This document shows, in pieces, positions 8,393-16,952 of a DNA stretch of 64,000 nucleotides. Below the pieces are notes generated by a model. That model ran no database searches. It saw nothing but the letters and a program-made list of their open reading frames with translations, and had not been told where the DNA came from. Source of the DNA: an uncultured Bacteroides sp. (GTDB lineage: Bacteria > Bacteroidota > Bacteroidia > Bacteroidales > Bacteroidaceae). The stretch covers positions 80,424 through 144,423 of the forward strand of contig CASFPE010000003.1 in the NCBI GenBank assembly GCA_949296575.1, in the 5' to 3' direction. A program made the position numbers and the translations under genes. Each line of letters opens with the position of its first letter. Position 1 is the stretch's first letter.

Positions 8393-10487
8393 AGAAGTTC
8401 CATGAAATGCCGAATTTGAACATGCGCGGGTTGAGCGGGTAATGTGGCGCCAGGAAATAGTTGGAGTTTCCCATTCCTTGGTTCACGTGGTACATCATGA
8501 CGTAAATCCGCGTGCGTTTCAGGTGAAGGTTCAGGTAGACATTGATGAGCGGATAGCCACCTATTTCAATGAGTTCCTGCGGATTCTGCGTGCAGAACTG
8601 CCCGATGACGGGCGAATACCCGGGCGCATGGTATTTTGTGAAGTAGCGCATGTCGGCTCCCAACTCCACGCTCAGCACTTTTTTCGCCAATTTTGCGCTG
8701 ATGTAAAGGTTGTGGTACAGGTTCAGTTCCGGCAGGGGCAACGCCGTGTTGTCGCTCGATTTCTGGTACGTGATTTCATTGTCCAAGTGGAGGATGCCCA
8801 GCTTGAAGTCCTGTTTCAATGTGGCGGAAAACACTTGGATGTTGTTGGAAGCTTGCTTCACGTGCAGGTTGTTGCGGTAGCGCGTGGCATTGCCGCTTGT
8901 TTGGAAGCTTTCGTCTGCATTGGCAAAGTATGTGTAGTTCTTCACATTCTCGAATCCGGCCATGAGTTGGGTGCGCCACCGTTTGACCGACAGTTTCCCT
9001 TCGGCGCGCATGCGGTATTCTTTGGACAAGTGGTCGTTGTCCCACCAATAGTAGTTGGAATGGTAATGGCGGTAGTAGAATCCCGGATTGAGGCTTTTCA
9101 CGTAAGCATGGGCATCCAAGCGGATGGTGTCTTTGAACAAACGGAAGTTCAAGTCCATTTTCCCGTCCACTTCAAACTGCCCGGCGTCTTCGCCCAAGAA
9201 AGCTATTTCGCCGGTCACGTTGTAGTGCAGCAGTTTCCCTTCCCTTTTGGCAAACTCTCCTCCTGCGGACAGGGTGTTTTCTTTGTAGAATTTTTGGGGG
9301 ATGATGGTTCCCCTGTCCAATGTGTCGGCAAGTCCGAACTTTCTGAACTCATGGGTGATGAAGCCGGTAAGCCCTGCTTTTGCCCATGGGCTGAAACCTT
9401 CGCGGATGGATATGCCGATGGTGTTCTTGATGGAAAGGCTTTGGGTGGCATCTTCCGTGGAGTTTCGATGGAAATAGTTGTTCACGTATAGGTCTTCCGG
9501 GTCGTCGCGGGAGATGAACTTCCGTTCGTTTTTGGTGATTTGAAAGGTGTGTATGAAGCTTGTGACAGGGATGAATTCTTTTCCTTTGGCGGCCTTTTCG
9601 TTTTCTGTCTCCTGCTCGAAGCCTAAATTGTAGCGGTGGGTCAGCAAGATGTCGAATCCTTTGTTGTGGTTCCATGTTTCCGACAGGTTGGTCAGAATGT
9701 CCGATGGCTGGTATTCCCTCCTGCCTCCGGCCATGTCCAAGGGGTCGGTGATGTAGCGGTCATCAACGATTCCCCCGTTCTCTGCCATTTTCAGCTTGTT
9801 GAAACTCATGATGAGGTGGAGGTTGTAATGGTCGCTGTTATAGCTTCCGAACAGGCTGCCGTTGAAGAAAGCTGTGGACTGGCTTGCGTAACGCCCTCTC
9901 CCGTACAGGTAATCGAACGAGAAACCGATGCCTAATTTCTTGTTGACGTTCACGGAAAAATAGGATTTGAAGCGGTCCTCGCCGTCGCGGTTGCTGCCGG
10001 ATTTGTGGTAAGTGAGGTTGGTGAAAGGCGACTTGGTGTTGGTGAACATCAGTTTGTCGGGCGGGAGGATGAATGCCGAATAAGGGTCGGTGAAGAACAT
10101 TTGCGTGGAGGGCATGCGGTTGAAGAAAATGCGTGATTCTCTTGGCGCCCCCATGTTGCCCAAGAAATTGTATTCGCCGTTGTAGCCGTCGGACAGGTTG
10201 CTGTTCTGGAAATGGTGGAAGAGCGTGTCGACCGGTGCTTCTTTTCGGTTGCCTAACCGTGTGTCGATGTTCCACATGTGCAATTCGATGGGGATGGAAC
10301 TGGCGTCTATTTCCTGTTCTGTGGAGTCCTCGTCCATCCTGTCCATGTTCCGGTCGCTGAAACTGTTGTTGCCCATCCCGGCATCTCTTTCCATGAGGCG
10401 GTCGATGTTTTGGGCGCAGACGGCAGGCGGAAGCCCATATTCTGCAAGGAGGAAAATGCAGATGTATGTGATGAATTGCTTTTTCAT
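8385..10487 (-). CDS. Putative outer-membrane porin
   Basis: The protein is about 700 residues with a signal peptide (ending near VCAQ, residue 26 from the ATG). It has a long run of amphipathic beta strands and ends in a C-terminal phenylalanine-containing strand (GISWNFFD), as expected of an outer-membrane barrel. It resembles the Bacteroidetes putative porin family (PF14121-like), which I recognise only by overall pattern. The open frame reaches a TTG at 10499, but that lies within the likely -7 box, so the ATG at 10487 is preferred. It is co-transcribed with the overlapping solute-binding protein gene. Confidence 0.75.
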   Translation of the reverse strand: MKKQFITYICIFLLAEYGLPPAVCAQNIDRLMERDAGMGNNSFSDRNMDRMDEDSTEQEIDASSIPIELHMWNIDTRLGNRKEAPVDTLFHHFQNSNLSDGYNGEYNFLGNMGAPRESRIFFNRMPSTQMFFTDPYSAFILPPDKLMFTNTKSPFTNLTYHKSGSNRDGEDRFKSYFSVNVNKKLGIGFSFDYLYGRGRYASQSTAFFNGSLFGSYNSDHYNLHLIMSFNKLKMAENGGIVDDRYITDPLDMAGGRREYQPSDILTNLSETWNHNKGFDILLTHRYNLGFEQETENEKAAKGKEFIPVTSFIHTFQITKNERKFISRDDPEDLYVNNYFHRNSTEDATQSLSIKNTIGISIREGFSPWAKAGLTGFITHEFRKFGLADTLDRGTIIPQKFYKENTLSAGGEFAKREGKLLHYNVTGEIAFLGEDAGQFEVDGKMDLNFRLFKDTIRLDAHAYVKSLNPGFYYRHYHSNYYWWDNDHLSKEYRMRAEGKLSVKRWRTQLMAGFENVKNYTYFANADESFQTSGNATRYRNNLHVKQASNNIQVFSATLKQDFKLGILHLDNEITYQKSSDNTALPLPELNLYHNLYISAKLAKKVLSVELGADMRYFTKYHAPGYSPVIGQFCTQNPQELIEIGGYPLINVYLNLHLKRTRIYVMMYHVNQGMGNSNYFLAPHYPLNPRMFKFGISWNFFD

Positions 10488-10496
10488 AAATCTGCG

Positions 10497-10504
10497 CAAA
10501 TATA
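10497..10504 (-). promoter_or_regulatory. Putative -7 element for the porin operon
   Basis: The - strand reads TATATTTG (TAnnTTTG) ending 9 nt before the ATG at 10487, which would give a very short leader. It sits just downstream of the terminator of the preceding operon, which fits a fresh initiation site. Confidence 0.45.
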
Positions 10505-10507
10505 CAA

Positions 10508-10544
10508 CAAAAAATCCTTTGCATGGCGGGCAAAGGATTTTTTG
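10508..10544 (-). terminator. Rho-independent terminator of the oxidoreductase operon
   Basis: A perfect 15-bp stem (10508-10522 with 10530-10544) with a 7-nt loop lies 19 bp after the stop codon of the gamma subunit gene. Its arms end in A6/T6, giving a T-tract on the - strand; the symmetry could allow action in both directions. Confidence 0.85.
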
Positions 10545-10563
10545 TTGCGCTTCCGCTATTATG

Positions 10564-11106
10564 TTATTGCAAATGAATGATTTCCATCCCTTTCAAGATG
10601 GCTGCCTCGTTCATGGGCAACAAGTGGTGGTGGCGTTCGGGCAATGTCTTTTTCAAACCTTTCATGACACTTTCTATTTTGACGATGGGTTGCACTTTCA
10701 GCAGCCCTCCCAATACAATCATGTTGAAAGCCTTTGAATTGTTCATCTCGTTGGCGGCATCCATTGCGTCGATCCGGTAGATTTGTATGTCTTTCCGGGT
10801 AGGAGGGTTGATGATGCCGTAACCGTCGTAGATAAGTATGCCTCCGGGCTTTACTTTGCTTTCAAACTTTTCCAATGAGGGTTGGTTCAAGATGATGGCC
10901 GCATCATAAGAACTGAGGATGGGAGATGATATTTTCTCGTCGCTGATGATGACTGTCACATTGGCGGTGCCTCCTCGTTGTTCCGGGCCATAGGCTGGCA
11001 TCCAACTCACTTCTTTGTTTTCCATTAGCCCGGAGTAGGCCAATATCTTGCCCATGGACAATACTCCTTGCCCTCCGAAACCTGATATGATTATTTCTTC
11101 TTTCAT
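10564..11106 (-). CDS. 2-oxoacid:acceptor oxidoreductase, gamma subunit
   Basis: This is the 180-residue gamma-type subunit of a 2-oxoacid:ferredoxin oxidoreductase. It has the family start ISGFGGQGVLSMGKILAY, then SWMPAYGPEQRGGTANVTVIIS near residue 35 and the conserved VLGGLL near residue 130. These complexes convert a 2-oxoacid plus CoA to acyl-CoA, CO2 and reduced ferredoxin in the cytoplasm. It is the last gene of the operon and is followed by a strong terminator. The substrate (branched-chain 2-oxoacid or 2-oxoglutarate) cannot be told from sequence alone. Confidence 0.92.
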   Translation of the reverse strand: MKEEIIISGFGGQGVLSMGKILAYSGLMENKEVSWMPAYGPEQRGGTANVTVIISDEKISSPILSSYDAAIILNQPSLEKFESKVKPGGILIYDGYGIINPPTRKDIQIYRIDAMDAANEMNNSKAFNMIVLGGLLKVQPIVKIESVMKGLKKTLPERHHHLLPMNEAAILKGMEIIHLQ

Positions 11107-11127
11107 GGTTGTTGCATTGTTAGTAGG

Positions 11128-11892
11128 TTATTGCTTGTCTTTCAAATCACCGAGCGGATAGAACGGGAACATGTTCTCCTCCATCCATTTATTGGCTGCT
11201 TCCGGCGACATCTTCCATCCGGAATTGCAGGTTGACACGATTTCCACCAAGTTTGAACCTTTGCCATTCATGGAGTTTTCAAAAGCTTTCCTTATGGCTT
11301 TCTTGGCTTTCCTTATGGCGGGAACGCTTTGCACAGACTGGCGTGTGACGTATGCTGTGCCTTCCAATGTGGCGGCTATCTCTGTTATCTTCAAAGGGTA
11401 GCCATGCAAATGCACATCACGTCCGTACGGGCAAGTGGATGTTTTCATGCCAACCAATGTCGTAGGCGCCATTTGCCCTCCCGTCATTCCGTAAATGGCA
11501 TTATTGATGAATATGATGGTAATGTTCTCTCCCCTGTTCAAGGCATGGATGGTTTCAGCCGTTCCTATGCAGGCCAAGTCGCCGTCTCCTTGATAAGTGA
11601 ATACCAAACGGTCGGGCCACAAGCGCTTCATGGCAGTAGCAACAGCGGGCGCCCGTCCGTGGGCGGCTTCTTCCCAATCGATGTCCAGATAGTTGTAGAT
11701 GAATACGGCACAACCAACGGGCGACACACCGATGGCTTTCTCTTCCAAGCCCATTTCCTCGATGACTTCGGCAATCAGTTTATGAACCACGCCATGGCTG
11801 CATCCCGGGCAATAGTGCATGGGTGCGTCGTTCATCAATGTGGGTTTCTGGTAAACTAAGTTCTCTGGTCTTATAATTTCTTCTTTAGTCAT
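11128..11892 (-). CDS. 2-oxoacid:ferredoxin oxidoreductase, beta (thiamine diphosphate) subunit
   Basis: The TPP-binding subunit, 254 residues from the ATG at 11892. Hallmarks are HYCPGCSHGVVHKL near residue 27, YQGDGDLACIG (the GDG start of the TPP/Mg2+ motif) near residue 90, and FINNAIYGMTGGQMAPTT near residue 116 (NNxxYGMTGGQ). The frame stays open upstream to 12081, but that part has no similarity to the family and overlaps a different small gene in another frame, so the ATG at 11892 is right. It is spaced 21 bp from the gamma gene. Confidence 0.95.
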   Translation of the reverse strand: MTKEEIIRPENLVYQKPTLMNDAPMHYCPGCSHGVVHKLIAEVIEEMGLEEKAIGVSPVGCAVFIYNYLDIDWEEAAHGRAPAVATAMKRLWPDRLVFTYQGDGDLACIGTAETIHALNRGENITIIFINNAIYGMTGGQMAPTTLVGMKTSTCPYGRDVHLHGYPLKITEIAATLEGTAYVTRQSVQSVPAIRKAKKAIRKAFENSMNGKGSNLVEIVSTCNSGWKMSPEAANKWMEENMFPFYPLGDLKDKQ

Positions 11893-11909
11893 AATTTCTT
11901 CTCCTATGT

Positions 11910-12077
11910 TTATCGGGTGAATCGAATGAAGAACTCCATCAGCTTCACGGCCAAAGCTGTACCGCACACGTACATGAACGGGTGTTTGTCGTCCATGACA
12001 AAATAGAGGATGACAGACACAATAGCCAGCACGATAAAGACAAAGTTCAATACGGTTCTTATTTTGTTCGTTTCCAT
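11910..12077 (-). CDS. Small 55-residue membrane protein within the oxidoreductase operon
   Basis: A short ORF lies between the alpha and beta subunit genes. It starts with ATG at 12077, 7 bp after the alpha-subunit stop codon, and ends at 11910, 17 bp before the beta-subunit start. The product begins METNKIRTVLNF, has one strong hydrophobic helix (about residues 9-28), a short DDKHPF loop, and a second weaker hydrophobic stretch (about 34-51) ending in EFFIRFTR. The tight packing and clean membrane-protein composition argue for a real gene. Function unknown; it could tether or modulate the complex at the membrane. Confidence 0.75.
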   Translation of the reverse strand: METNKIRTVLNFVFIVLAIVSVILYFVMDDKHPFMYVCGTALAVKLMEFFIRFTR

Positions 12078-12084
12078 CCAATAT

Positions 12085-13167
12085 TTATTTGATTAGTTTT
12101 TCTTTGATGGCATGGACCACTTCATCGGGGTCGGGCACGATGCCTCCCAAGCGTCCGAAGTGTTCCACTCTGACTTTCCCGTTGACAGCCAAGCGGATGT
12201 CTTCCACCATCTGGCCGGCATTGAGTTCCACAGAGAGCATGCCTTTCACTTTCCCGGCATATTCTGCGATGATTTTCTTGGGGAATGGCCAAAGGGTGAC
12301 AGGGCGGAGCAGGCCCACTTTGATGCCTTCTTCCCTTGCTATTTCCATGGCTTTTTGTGCGATGCGCGAGCAAGAGCCGAATGCAACGATCAGGTAGTCG
12401 GCATCTTCGCAATGTATTTCTTCATACCGTACTTCGTTTTCTTCAATTTTCCTGTATTTTTCCTGAAGGTGGATGTTGCGCACTTCCATCACGTCGGGCT
12501 TCAATTCCAAAGATGTGATGATATTGGGTTTTCGTCCTTTTTGCCTTCCGTTGGCAGCCCATGGGCATTGCTGGATGATTTCTTCTTCTGTGCGGCGGGG
12601 CTTTTGCGGCGGCAATACCACTTTTTCCATCATTTGCCCGATGACGCCGTCGGCAAGGATGATGGCAGGGTTGCGGTATTTGAAGGCCAATTCAAAACCT
12701 AATCCTACGAAGTCGGCCATTTCTTGTACGGAATTTGGCGCGAGGGCTATCAGCCGGTAGTCGCCATGTCCTCCTCCTTTGACCGTTTGAAAATAATCGG
12801 CTTGGCTGGGTTGTATGGTGCCGAGGCCGGGTCCTCCACGCATGACATTGACAATGAGGCAGGGAAGCTCTGCGCCTGCGATGTAGGAAATTCCTTCTTG
12901 TTTGAGGCTCACTCCGGGACTTGATGAAGAAGTCATGACCATTTTCCCTGTCCCTGCGCCGCCATATACCATGTTGATGGCGGCTAATTCGCTTTCGGCT
13001 TGCAGCACCACCATGCCCGTTGTTTCCCATGGCTTCAGTTCTGCAAGTGTTTCTAAAACTTCAGATTGAGGGGTAATCGGATAGCCGAAATAGCCATCGG
13101 CGCCGCAACGGATGGCGGCATGTGCGATGGCTTCATTCCCTTTCATTAAAACGATTTCTTCTGCCAT
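12085..13167 (-). CDS. 2-oxoacid:ferredoxin oxidoreductase, alpha subunit (VorB-like)
   Basis: The 360-residue alpha subunit. The start MAEEIVLMKGNEAIAHAAI with GYPITPQSEVLE near residue 30, SSSSPGVSLKQEG near residue 80, and a C-terminal transketolase-like domain (SVELNAGQMVEDIRLAV near 310) are typical. The length and pattern match proteins annotated as 3-methyl-2-oxobutanoate dehydrogenase VorB, so a branched-chain 2-oxoacid is the best guess. Similar operons in Bacteroidetes have also been called 2-oxoglutarate oxidoreductases. It lies 37 bp after the ferredoxin-like gene. Confidence 0.93.
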   Translation of the reverse strand: MAEEIVLMKGNEAIAHAAIRCGADGYFGYPITPQSEVLETLAELKPWETTGMVVLQAESELAAINMVYGGAGTGKMVMTSSSSPGVSLKQEGISYIAGAELPCLIVNVMRGGPGLGTIQPSQADYFQTVKGGGHGDYRLIALAPNSVQEMADFVGLGFELAFKYRNPAIILADGVIGQMMEKVVLPPQKPRRTEEEIIQQCPWAANGRQKGRKPNIITSLELKPDVMEVRNIHLQEKYRKIEENEVRYEEIHCEDADYLIVAFGSCSRIAQKAMEIAREEGIKVGLLRPVTLWPFPKKIIAEYAGKVKGMLSVELNAGQMVEDIRLAVNGKVRVEHFGRLGGIVPDPDEVVHAIKEKLIK

Positions 13168-13204
13168 ATTCGTTGGATATTATGATTTCTTGGTACTTTT
13201 TTCA

Positions 13205-13441
13205 TTAAACATTTTCTATTTTGACTTTGTACACGGAGATGCATCCGTCAGGGCAGACGGTTGCGCACGACGCGCAACCGTTGCATGTGTCTTCCACTAC
13301 CTGTTGCGCGAAGTTGTAGCCTTTGATGTTCACTTCCTTTTTCGTCAAGGATAATACGTGGAGCGGGCATGCAATCACGCACAGGTTGCATCCTTTGCAC
13401 CGTTCCGTGTTCACGACAATTGCGCCTTTAATTTTAGCCAT
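13205..13441 (-). CDS. 4Fe-4S ferredoxin-like subunit (delta) of the oxidoreductase
   Basis: This 78-residue protein has two 4Fe-4S motifs, CKGCNLCVIACP near residue 16 and CNGCASCATVCPDGC near residue 54. Each has the CxxCxxCxxxC spacing. It would pass electrons from the TPP-bound intermediate to free ferredoxin. The gene lies 11 bp after the small TPR gene and 37 bp before the alpha subunit. Confidence 0.95.
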   Translation of the reverse strand: MAKIKGAIVVNTERCKGCNLCVIACPLHVLSLTKKEVNIKGYNFAQQVVEDTCNGCASCATVCPDGCISVYKVKIENV

Positions 13442-13452
13442 AGTTATTACGT

Positions 13453-13728
13453 TTATTGGTTATACATATCTTTATTGTAAAAGTTCAGTATGTCCATGAG
13501 CATGTTTTTGGCTTGCAAAGCCGGGCTCTCGGGGTTGATATCGATAGCCGCCAAATAATTGTTCAGCGCTTGTTGCCAATCGCCCAATTTGCGGAAAGCG
13601 TTCCCGCGCAGATAATATGCCTCATCGCAAGTGTCGGGGCAAGAAGATATAAAGGCATCCAGTTCTTTCATGGCTGTGTCGATATCCCCTTGGCTGATAA
13701 GCATTTTGATATTGTTTAATGGTTCCAT
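13453..13728 (-). CDS. Small TPR protein leading the oxidoreductase operon
   Basis: The 91 residues carry about two TPR units (DEAYYLRGNAFRKLGDWQQAL and NNYLAAIDINPESP) with no signal peptide. It is the first gene of the operon, 11 bp upstream of the ferredoxin-like gene. Its conserved placement suggests a role in assembly or regulation of the complex, but that is inference. Confidence 0.8.
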   Translation of the reverse strand: MEPLNNIKMLISQGDIDTAMKELDAFISSCPDTCDEAYYLRGNAFRKLGDWQQALNNYLAAIDINPESPALQAKNMLMDILNFYNKDMYNQ

Positions 13729-13755
13729 TGTGGTATCTGCCGATGGATTTTATCA

Positions 13756-13763
13756 CAAAGATA
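13756..13763 (-). promoter_or_regulatory. Putative -7 element of the oxidoreductase operon
   Basis: The - strand reads TATCTTTG (TAnnTTTG), 27 nt before the TPR start codon. A TTTG box exists on the same strand at 13787-13790, giving a 23-nt spacer, which is longer than usual. Confidence 0.45.
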
Positions 13764-13982
13764 GTTTTTAATTTGTAAAAGGAGAACAAAATGACAGAAT
13801 AATCTGTGGCTACCCTGCATTTTAAGTTTATTTTGCGTGGCGTATTGGTTGCCGAAAAGAATTTGCTTGTGTGGAAATTCTGAAATTGCGGTTGCAGTGT
13901 CTTCTGTGTGCCATCGTTGTCATATAGTTATGTGATGGATAATGGAATGAAAAAATGTGGATTTGTAGGCGTAGCTCTTTTG
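13764..13982. other. Divergent intergenic region, no gene seen
   Basis: About 220 bp between the - strand oxidoreductase operon and the + strand locus. Short frames here have no protein-like character. Base composition changes across it from the GC-richer housekeeping side to the A+T-rich locus. Apart from the elements at its two ends nothing definite is seen. Confidence 0.5.
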
Positions 13983-14020
13983 TTTGCAAAGTGTCATGGT
14001 TTGTCAATAAAGTATTTTTG
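13983..14020 (+). promoter_or_regulatory. Shared upstream box, copy A
   Basis: This 38-nt block is repeated before the GH130 gene (16868-16907). Aligned without gaps over the first 37 positions, 29 are identical: TTTG.AAAGT.TCA, then TTTG three bases later, then AA.AAAGTATTTTT. It contains two TTTG..AAAGT half-elements and its last TTTG coincides with the -33 box of the promoter. It is therefore a good candidate for a common activator or repressor site. Confidence 0.6.
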
Positions 14021-14046
14021 TTGAATATCTTGCAATTGTAATTTTG
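14017..14046 (+). promoter_or_regulatory. Bacteroidetes-type promoter of the GH78 gene
   Basis: TTTG at 14017-14020 and TAATTTTG at 14039-14046 are separated by 18 nt, a near-consensus -33/-7 pair. Transcription would begin about 20-30 nt before the GH78 start codon. Confidence 0.7.
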
Positions 14047-14073
14047 CAAAATTCAATTATTGTCTTTAAAAAT

Positions 14074-16830
14074 ATGGCTCAGATGAAATTATTGTTTAAT
14101 GCAGGTTTTTTTTGTTTTTTGTTCTCTTTGTTCCCTCTGTTTGTATTAGGTGGGGATATTCCTTTTGAACCTGCGAATTTGAAGTGTGAATATTTGGATT
14201 CTCCTTTAGGAATCGATGCTCGTCAACCGCGTTTAAGTTGGAATATAGTGCTTCATAGGAATGTGCAGGGAGTGAGGCAGGCTGCATATGAGGTGTTGGT
14301 GGCGAGTTCATTGGATTTATTGGAGTTGGATAAAGGGGATTTGTGGGACAGTGGGCGCGTGTCGTCCGATGAATCCGTCAATATTGTCTATGCGGGGAAA
14401 ACTTTGCAATCGAACCAGAAATGTTATTGGAAAGTGCGTACCTGTGATGGAGAAGGAAACTGGTCTGTCTGGAGCAAGCCTTCGTTTTGGAGGATGGGGC
14501 TTTTTCCTGATGATTGGAAAGCAAAATGGATTGGATGTCCTGCAATGGAAGCACAAAGTGTGGGCTGGAAGCCGATTGGCAATAGAATGCAGGACCCTTG
14601 GTTCAGGAAAACCTTCGTGTTGGATGACAAAGTTCAAGATGCTATAATTTATGTGGCATCGATTGGTTACCATGAATTGTATGTGAATGGTGAACGGGTC
14701 GGGGATGCAGTCCTTTCACCTTCAGTTACAAATCATAAAAGTCGCGCACGTTACATGTCTTATGATATAACTCATTTTTTGCGTCCGGGAAAGAATGTGG
14801 TTGCATTATGGTTAGGAACTTCATGGTCGATATTTCCGGCCTATCAACGCATAGGAGAACCGGCTATCCCTATGGCATTGGTTCAGGCAGAAATGTTTTT
14901 TCATGGGAATAAGAAAGTGCAGCTTGTATCAGATGATACTTGGAAGGTGCATGGCAGCCCTAACACTTTGATAGGTTACTGGGATGCTCATCATTTTGGT
15001 GGTGAATTTTATGATGCATCTTTGGAATTGCCGGGATGGAATACATTGGAATTTGAAGATTCTGATTGGGCGGCAGCCAAAATCTACCAGCCGAATGTTG
15101 TGGTTTCAGCAGATAAAACATGGCCTAATCGTTTACTGAAAGAAATTAAGCCTGTCTCCGTTCATGAGTTGGAACCAGGCATTTATAGAGTTGACATGGG
15201 CACCAATTATGCTGGATGGTTTGAAATGCAGTTTGAAGGAAATCCTGGAGATGTTGTGACTTTTATGTTTTCTGAGAATGAAAAAGATTCGATTACTTTT
15301 GGCATCCATAGCATTTATAAGATAGGCAATACGGGAAAGGGAAAGTTTTGTAATCGATTCAATTATATGGCCGGGCGTTGGGTGCAAATTAGTGGTTTGC
15401 ATGCAAAACCTAAATTGAAAGACATTCGAGGTTGGATGATTCGTCCGGATTATCGTCGTATGGGTTATTTTGAATGTGATGTCCCTCTCTTGAATGATAT
15501 TTATAATACAGCATTATGGACTTTTGAAAATTTGAGTTTAGGCAATTATGTGGTTGATTGTCCTCATCGGGAGCGTCGTGGCTATGGTGGAGATGCGTTG
15601 GCAACGACACGAATGGGTTTAGGTAATTATGATTTGGGTGCATTTTATACAAAATGGATGGAAGATTGGCGGGATGTGCAGCAAGAAGATGGCAATGTCC
15701 CATACACTGCGCCTACAATGCTTGGTGGCGGCGGCCCGTCATGGAGTGGATATTGCATTACATTGCCTTGGGAAATGTACAAGCAATATGGAGATACATG
15801 CATTTTGAGGGAAAGTTTTCCGATGATGAAGAAGTGGCTTTCTTTTGTAGAAAAGCATTCTAAAGATAATATGTTAGTAAGATGGGGTGGTAAATGGAGT
15901 TTCCTGGGGGATTGGCTTTGGCCGTCGGCTTGGCCTGAACGCAAAGCGATGGAAAGTCAGGGAAAAGCACTTGGCGATACTCGTGAAACCTTGTTTTTCA
16001 ACAATTGCCATTGGATATACAGTTTGGAGACGGCAGCTTCCATTTCGGAAATTTTGGGTGAAGTTGAACATGCTGCTGCTTATAGGACGAGGGCCGCAGA
16101 GGTTAGGAAAGCTGTTCATGCAGCATTTTATAATATAGGAGATGATAGTTATGCCAATGCTTATCCTGCATATTTAGCTATGGCACTGTATGTGAATTTG
16201 CCGCCATTGGATTTGCGGGAAAAGATATGGAAGCGTTTAGAAAAGGAAATTCTCGAAAACCGGAAAGGACACTTTTGGGGAGGAATAACAGCAGGTTCTT
16301 TTTTGTTTCACACATTGTTAGACAATAATTATAATGAACTCATTTATGAAATGGTGACTAAAGAAGATTTTCCAAGTTGGGGTTATATGCTAAAATGCGG
16401 GAATGGGACATATTTTGAAGATTGGGAGTGCCGTGGTTCTGCTTTGCATAGTTCTTATTTGTATGTGGGTAGTTGGTTTATTGAGGCATTAGGAGGCATT
16501 CGGCGGCCTGATGCTGGTTTTAAGCATTTTGTTATAGAACCATGGATTGATCCTAATGGTCCTCAAAAAGTAAAATCTGAATATGAATCTTTGTACGGAA
16601 AGATTGTCTCGCAATGGGAATTATCAGGAAAGGATTTGGAAATGGAAGTGGTTGTTCCACCTAATACCACAGCTGTTTTGAAGTTGCCTGAAAGTTATTT
16701 CCGTTCATTGCGTGTAAATGGGAATAGGTTTGAAAAATCAGATGATGTGGGGCAAGTGTCGCATCAAGAAGGCAGTTTTTCTCTGCCATTGCATTCGGGA
16801 AGCTATGTTTTCTCGGCAACTCGTGAATAA
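14074..16830 (+). CDS. GH78 alpha-L-rhamnosidase, secreted
   Basis: The enzyme should cut terminal alpha-L-rhamnose from plant or microbial glycans outside the cytoplasm. The 918 residues start with a signal peptide (hydrophobic run after MKLLFNAG). An N-terminal fibronectin-like domain follows (PANLKCEYL...GIDARQPRLSW), then the rhamnosidase N-domain with KAKWIGCPAM near 155 and ELYVNGERVGDAVLSPS near 205. The (alpha/alpha)6 barrel has the catalytic-region hallmark DCPHRERRGYGGDA near residue 495, and a C-terminal beta domain closes the protein. The frame extends to a TTG inside the promoter, so the ATG at 14074 (or 14083) is the start. No T9SS tail is seen. It is the first gene of the locus. 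Confidence 0.9.
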   Translation: MAQMKLLFNAGFFCFLFSLFPLFVLGGDIPFEPANLKCEYLDSPLGIDARQPRLSWNIVLHRNVQGVRQAAYEVLVASSLDLLELDKGDLWDSGRVSSDESVNIVYAGKTLQSNQKCYWKVRTCDGEGNWSVWSKPSFWRMGLFPDDWKAKWIGCPAMEAQSVGWKPIGNRMQDPWFRKTFVLDDKVQDAIIYVASIGYHELYVNGERVGDAVLSPSVTNHKSRARYMSYDITHFLRPGKNVVALWLGTSWSIFPAYQRIGEPAIPMALVQAEMFFHGNKKVQLVSDDTWKVHGSPNTLIGYWDAHHFGGEFYDASLELPGWNTLEFEDSDWAAAKIYQPNVVVSADKTWPNRLLKEIKPVSVHELEPGIYRVDMGTNYAGWFEMQFEGNPGDVVTFMFSENEKDSITFGIHSIYKIGNTGKGKFCNRFNYMAGRWVQISGLHAKPKLKDIRGWMIRPDYRRMGYFECDVPLLNDIYNTALWTFENLSLGNYVVDCPHRERRGYGGDALATTRMGLGNYDLGAFYTKWMEDWRDVQQEDGNVPYTAPTMLGGGGPSWSGYCITLPWEMYKQYGDTCILRESFPMMKKWLSFVEKHSKDNMLVRWGGKWSFLGDWLWPSAWPERKAMESQGKALGDTRETLFFNNCHWIYSLETAASISEILGEVEHAAAYRTRAAEVRKAVHAAFYNIGDDSYANAYPAYLAMALYVNLPPLDLREKIWKRLEKEILENRKGHFWGGITAGSFLFHTLLDNNYNELIYEMVTKEDFPSWGYMLKCGNGTYFEDWECRGSALHSSYLYVGSWFIEALGGIRRPDAGFKHFVIEPWIDPNGPQKVKSEYESLYGKIVSQWELSGKDLEMEVVVPPNTTAVLKLPESYFRSLRVNGNRFEKSDDVGQVSHQEGSFSLPLHSGSYVFSATRE

Positions 16831-16867
16831 GTAATCTGAACTTGGAAAAGCCGAATGATTGATTTTG

Positions 16868-16907
16868 TTTGTAAAGTATCAGTCTTTGGAAAGAAAGTAT
16901 TTTTTTG
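16868..16907 (+). promoter_or_regulatory. Shared upstream box, copy B
   Basis: Second copy of the block seen at 13983-14020: TTTG.AAAGT.TCA...TTTG..AA.AAAGTATTTTT. As in copy A, its 3' TTTG is the -33 box of a promoter, so the box keeps the same position relative to transcription start in both places. Confidence 0.6.
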
Positions 16908-16932
16908 TGGCCTTGTGCAGGCCGTATATTTG
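16904..16932 (+). promoter_or_regulatory. Promoter of the GH130-GH26 unit
   Basis: TTTG at 16904-16907 and TATATTTG at 16925-16932, spacer 17 nt, ending 20 nt before the GH130 start codon. Confidence 0.65.
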
Positions 16933-16952
16933 CAATATAAAAAAAGAATAAT

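Noticed and set aside
11893..12081. N-terminal extension of the oxidoreductase beta subunit
   Set aside because: The extension is unrelated to the family, while another frame of the same DNA encodes a well-formed small membrane protein between tight gene boundaries.
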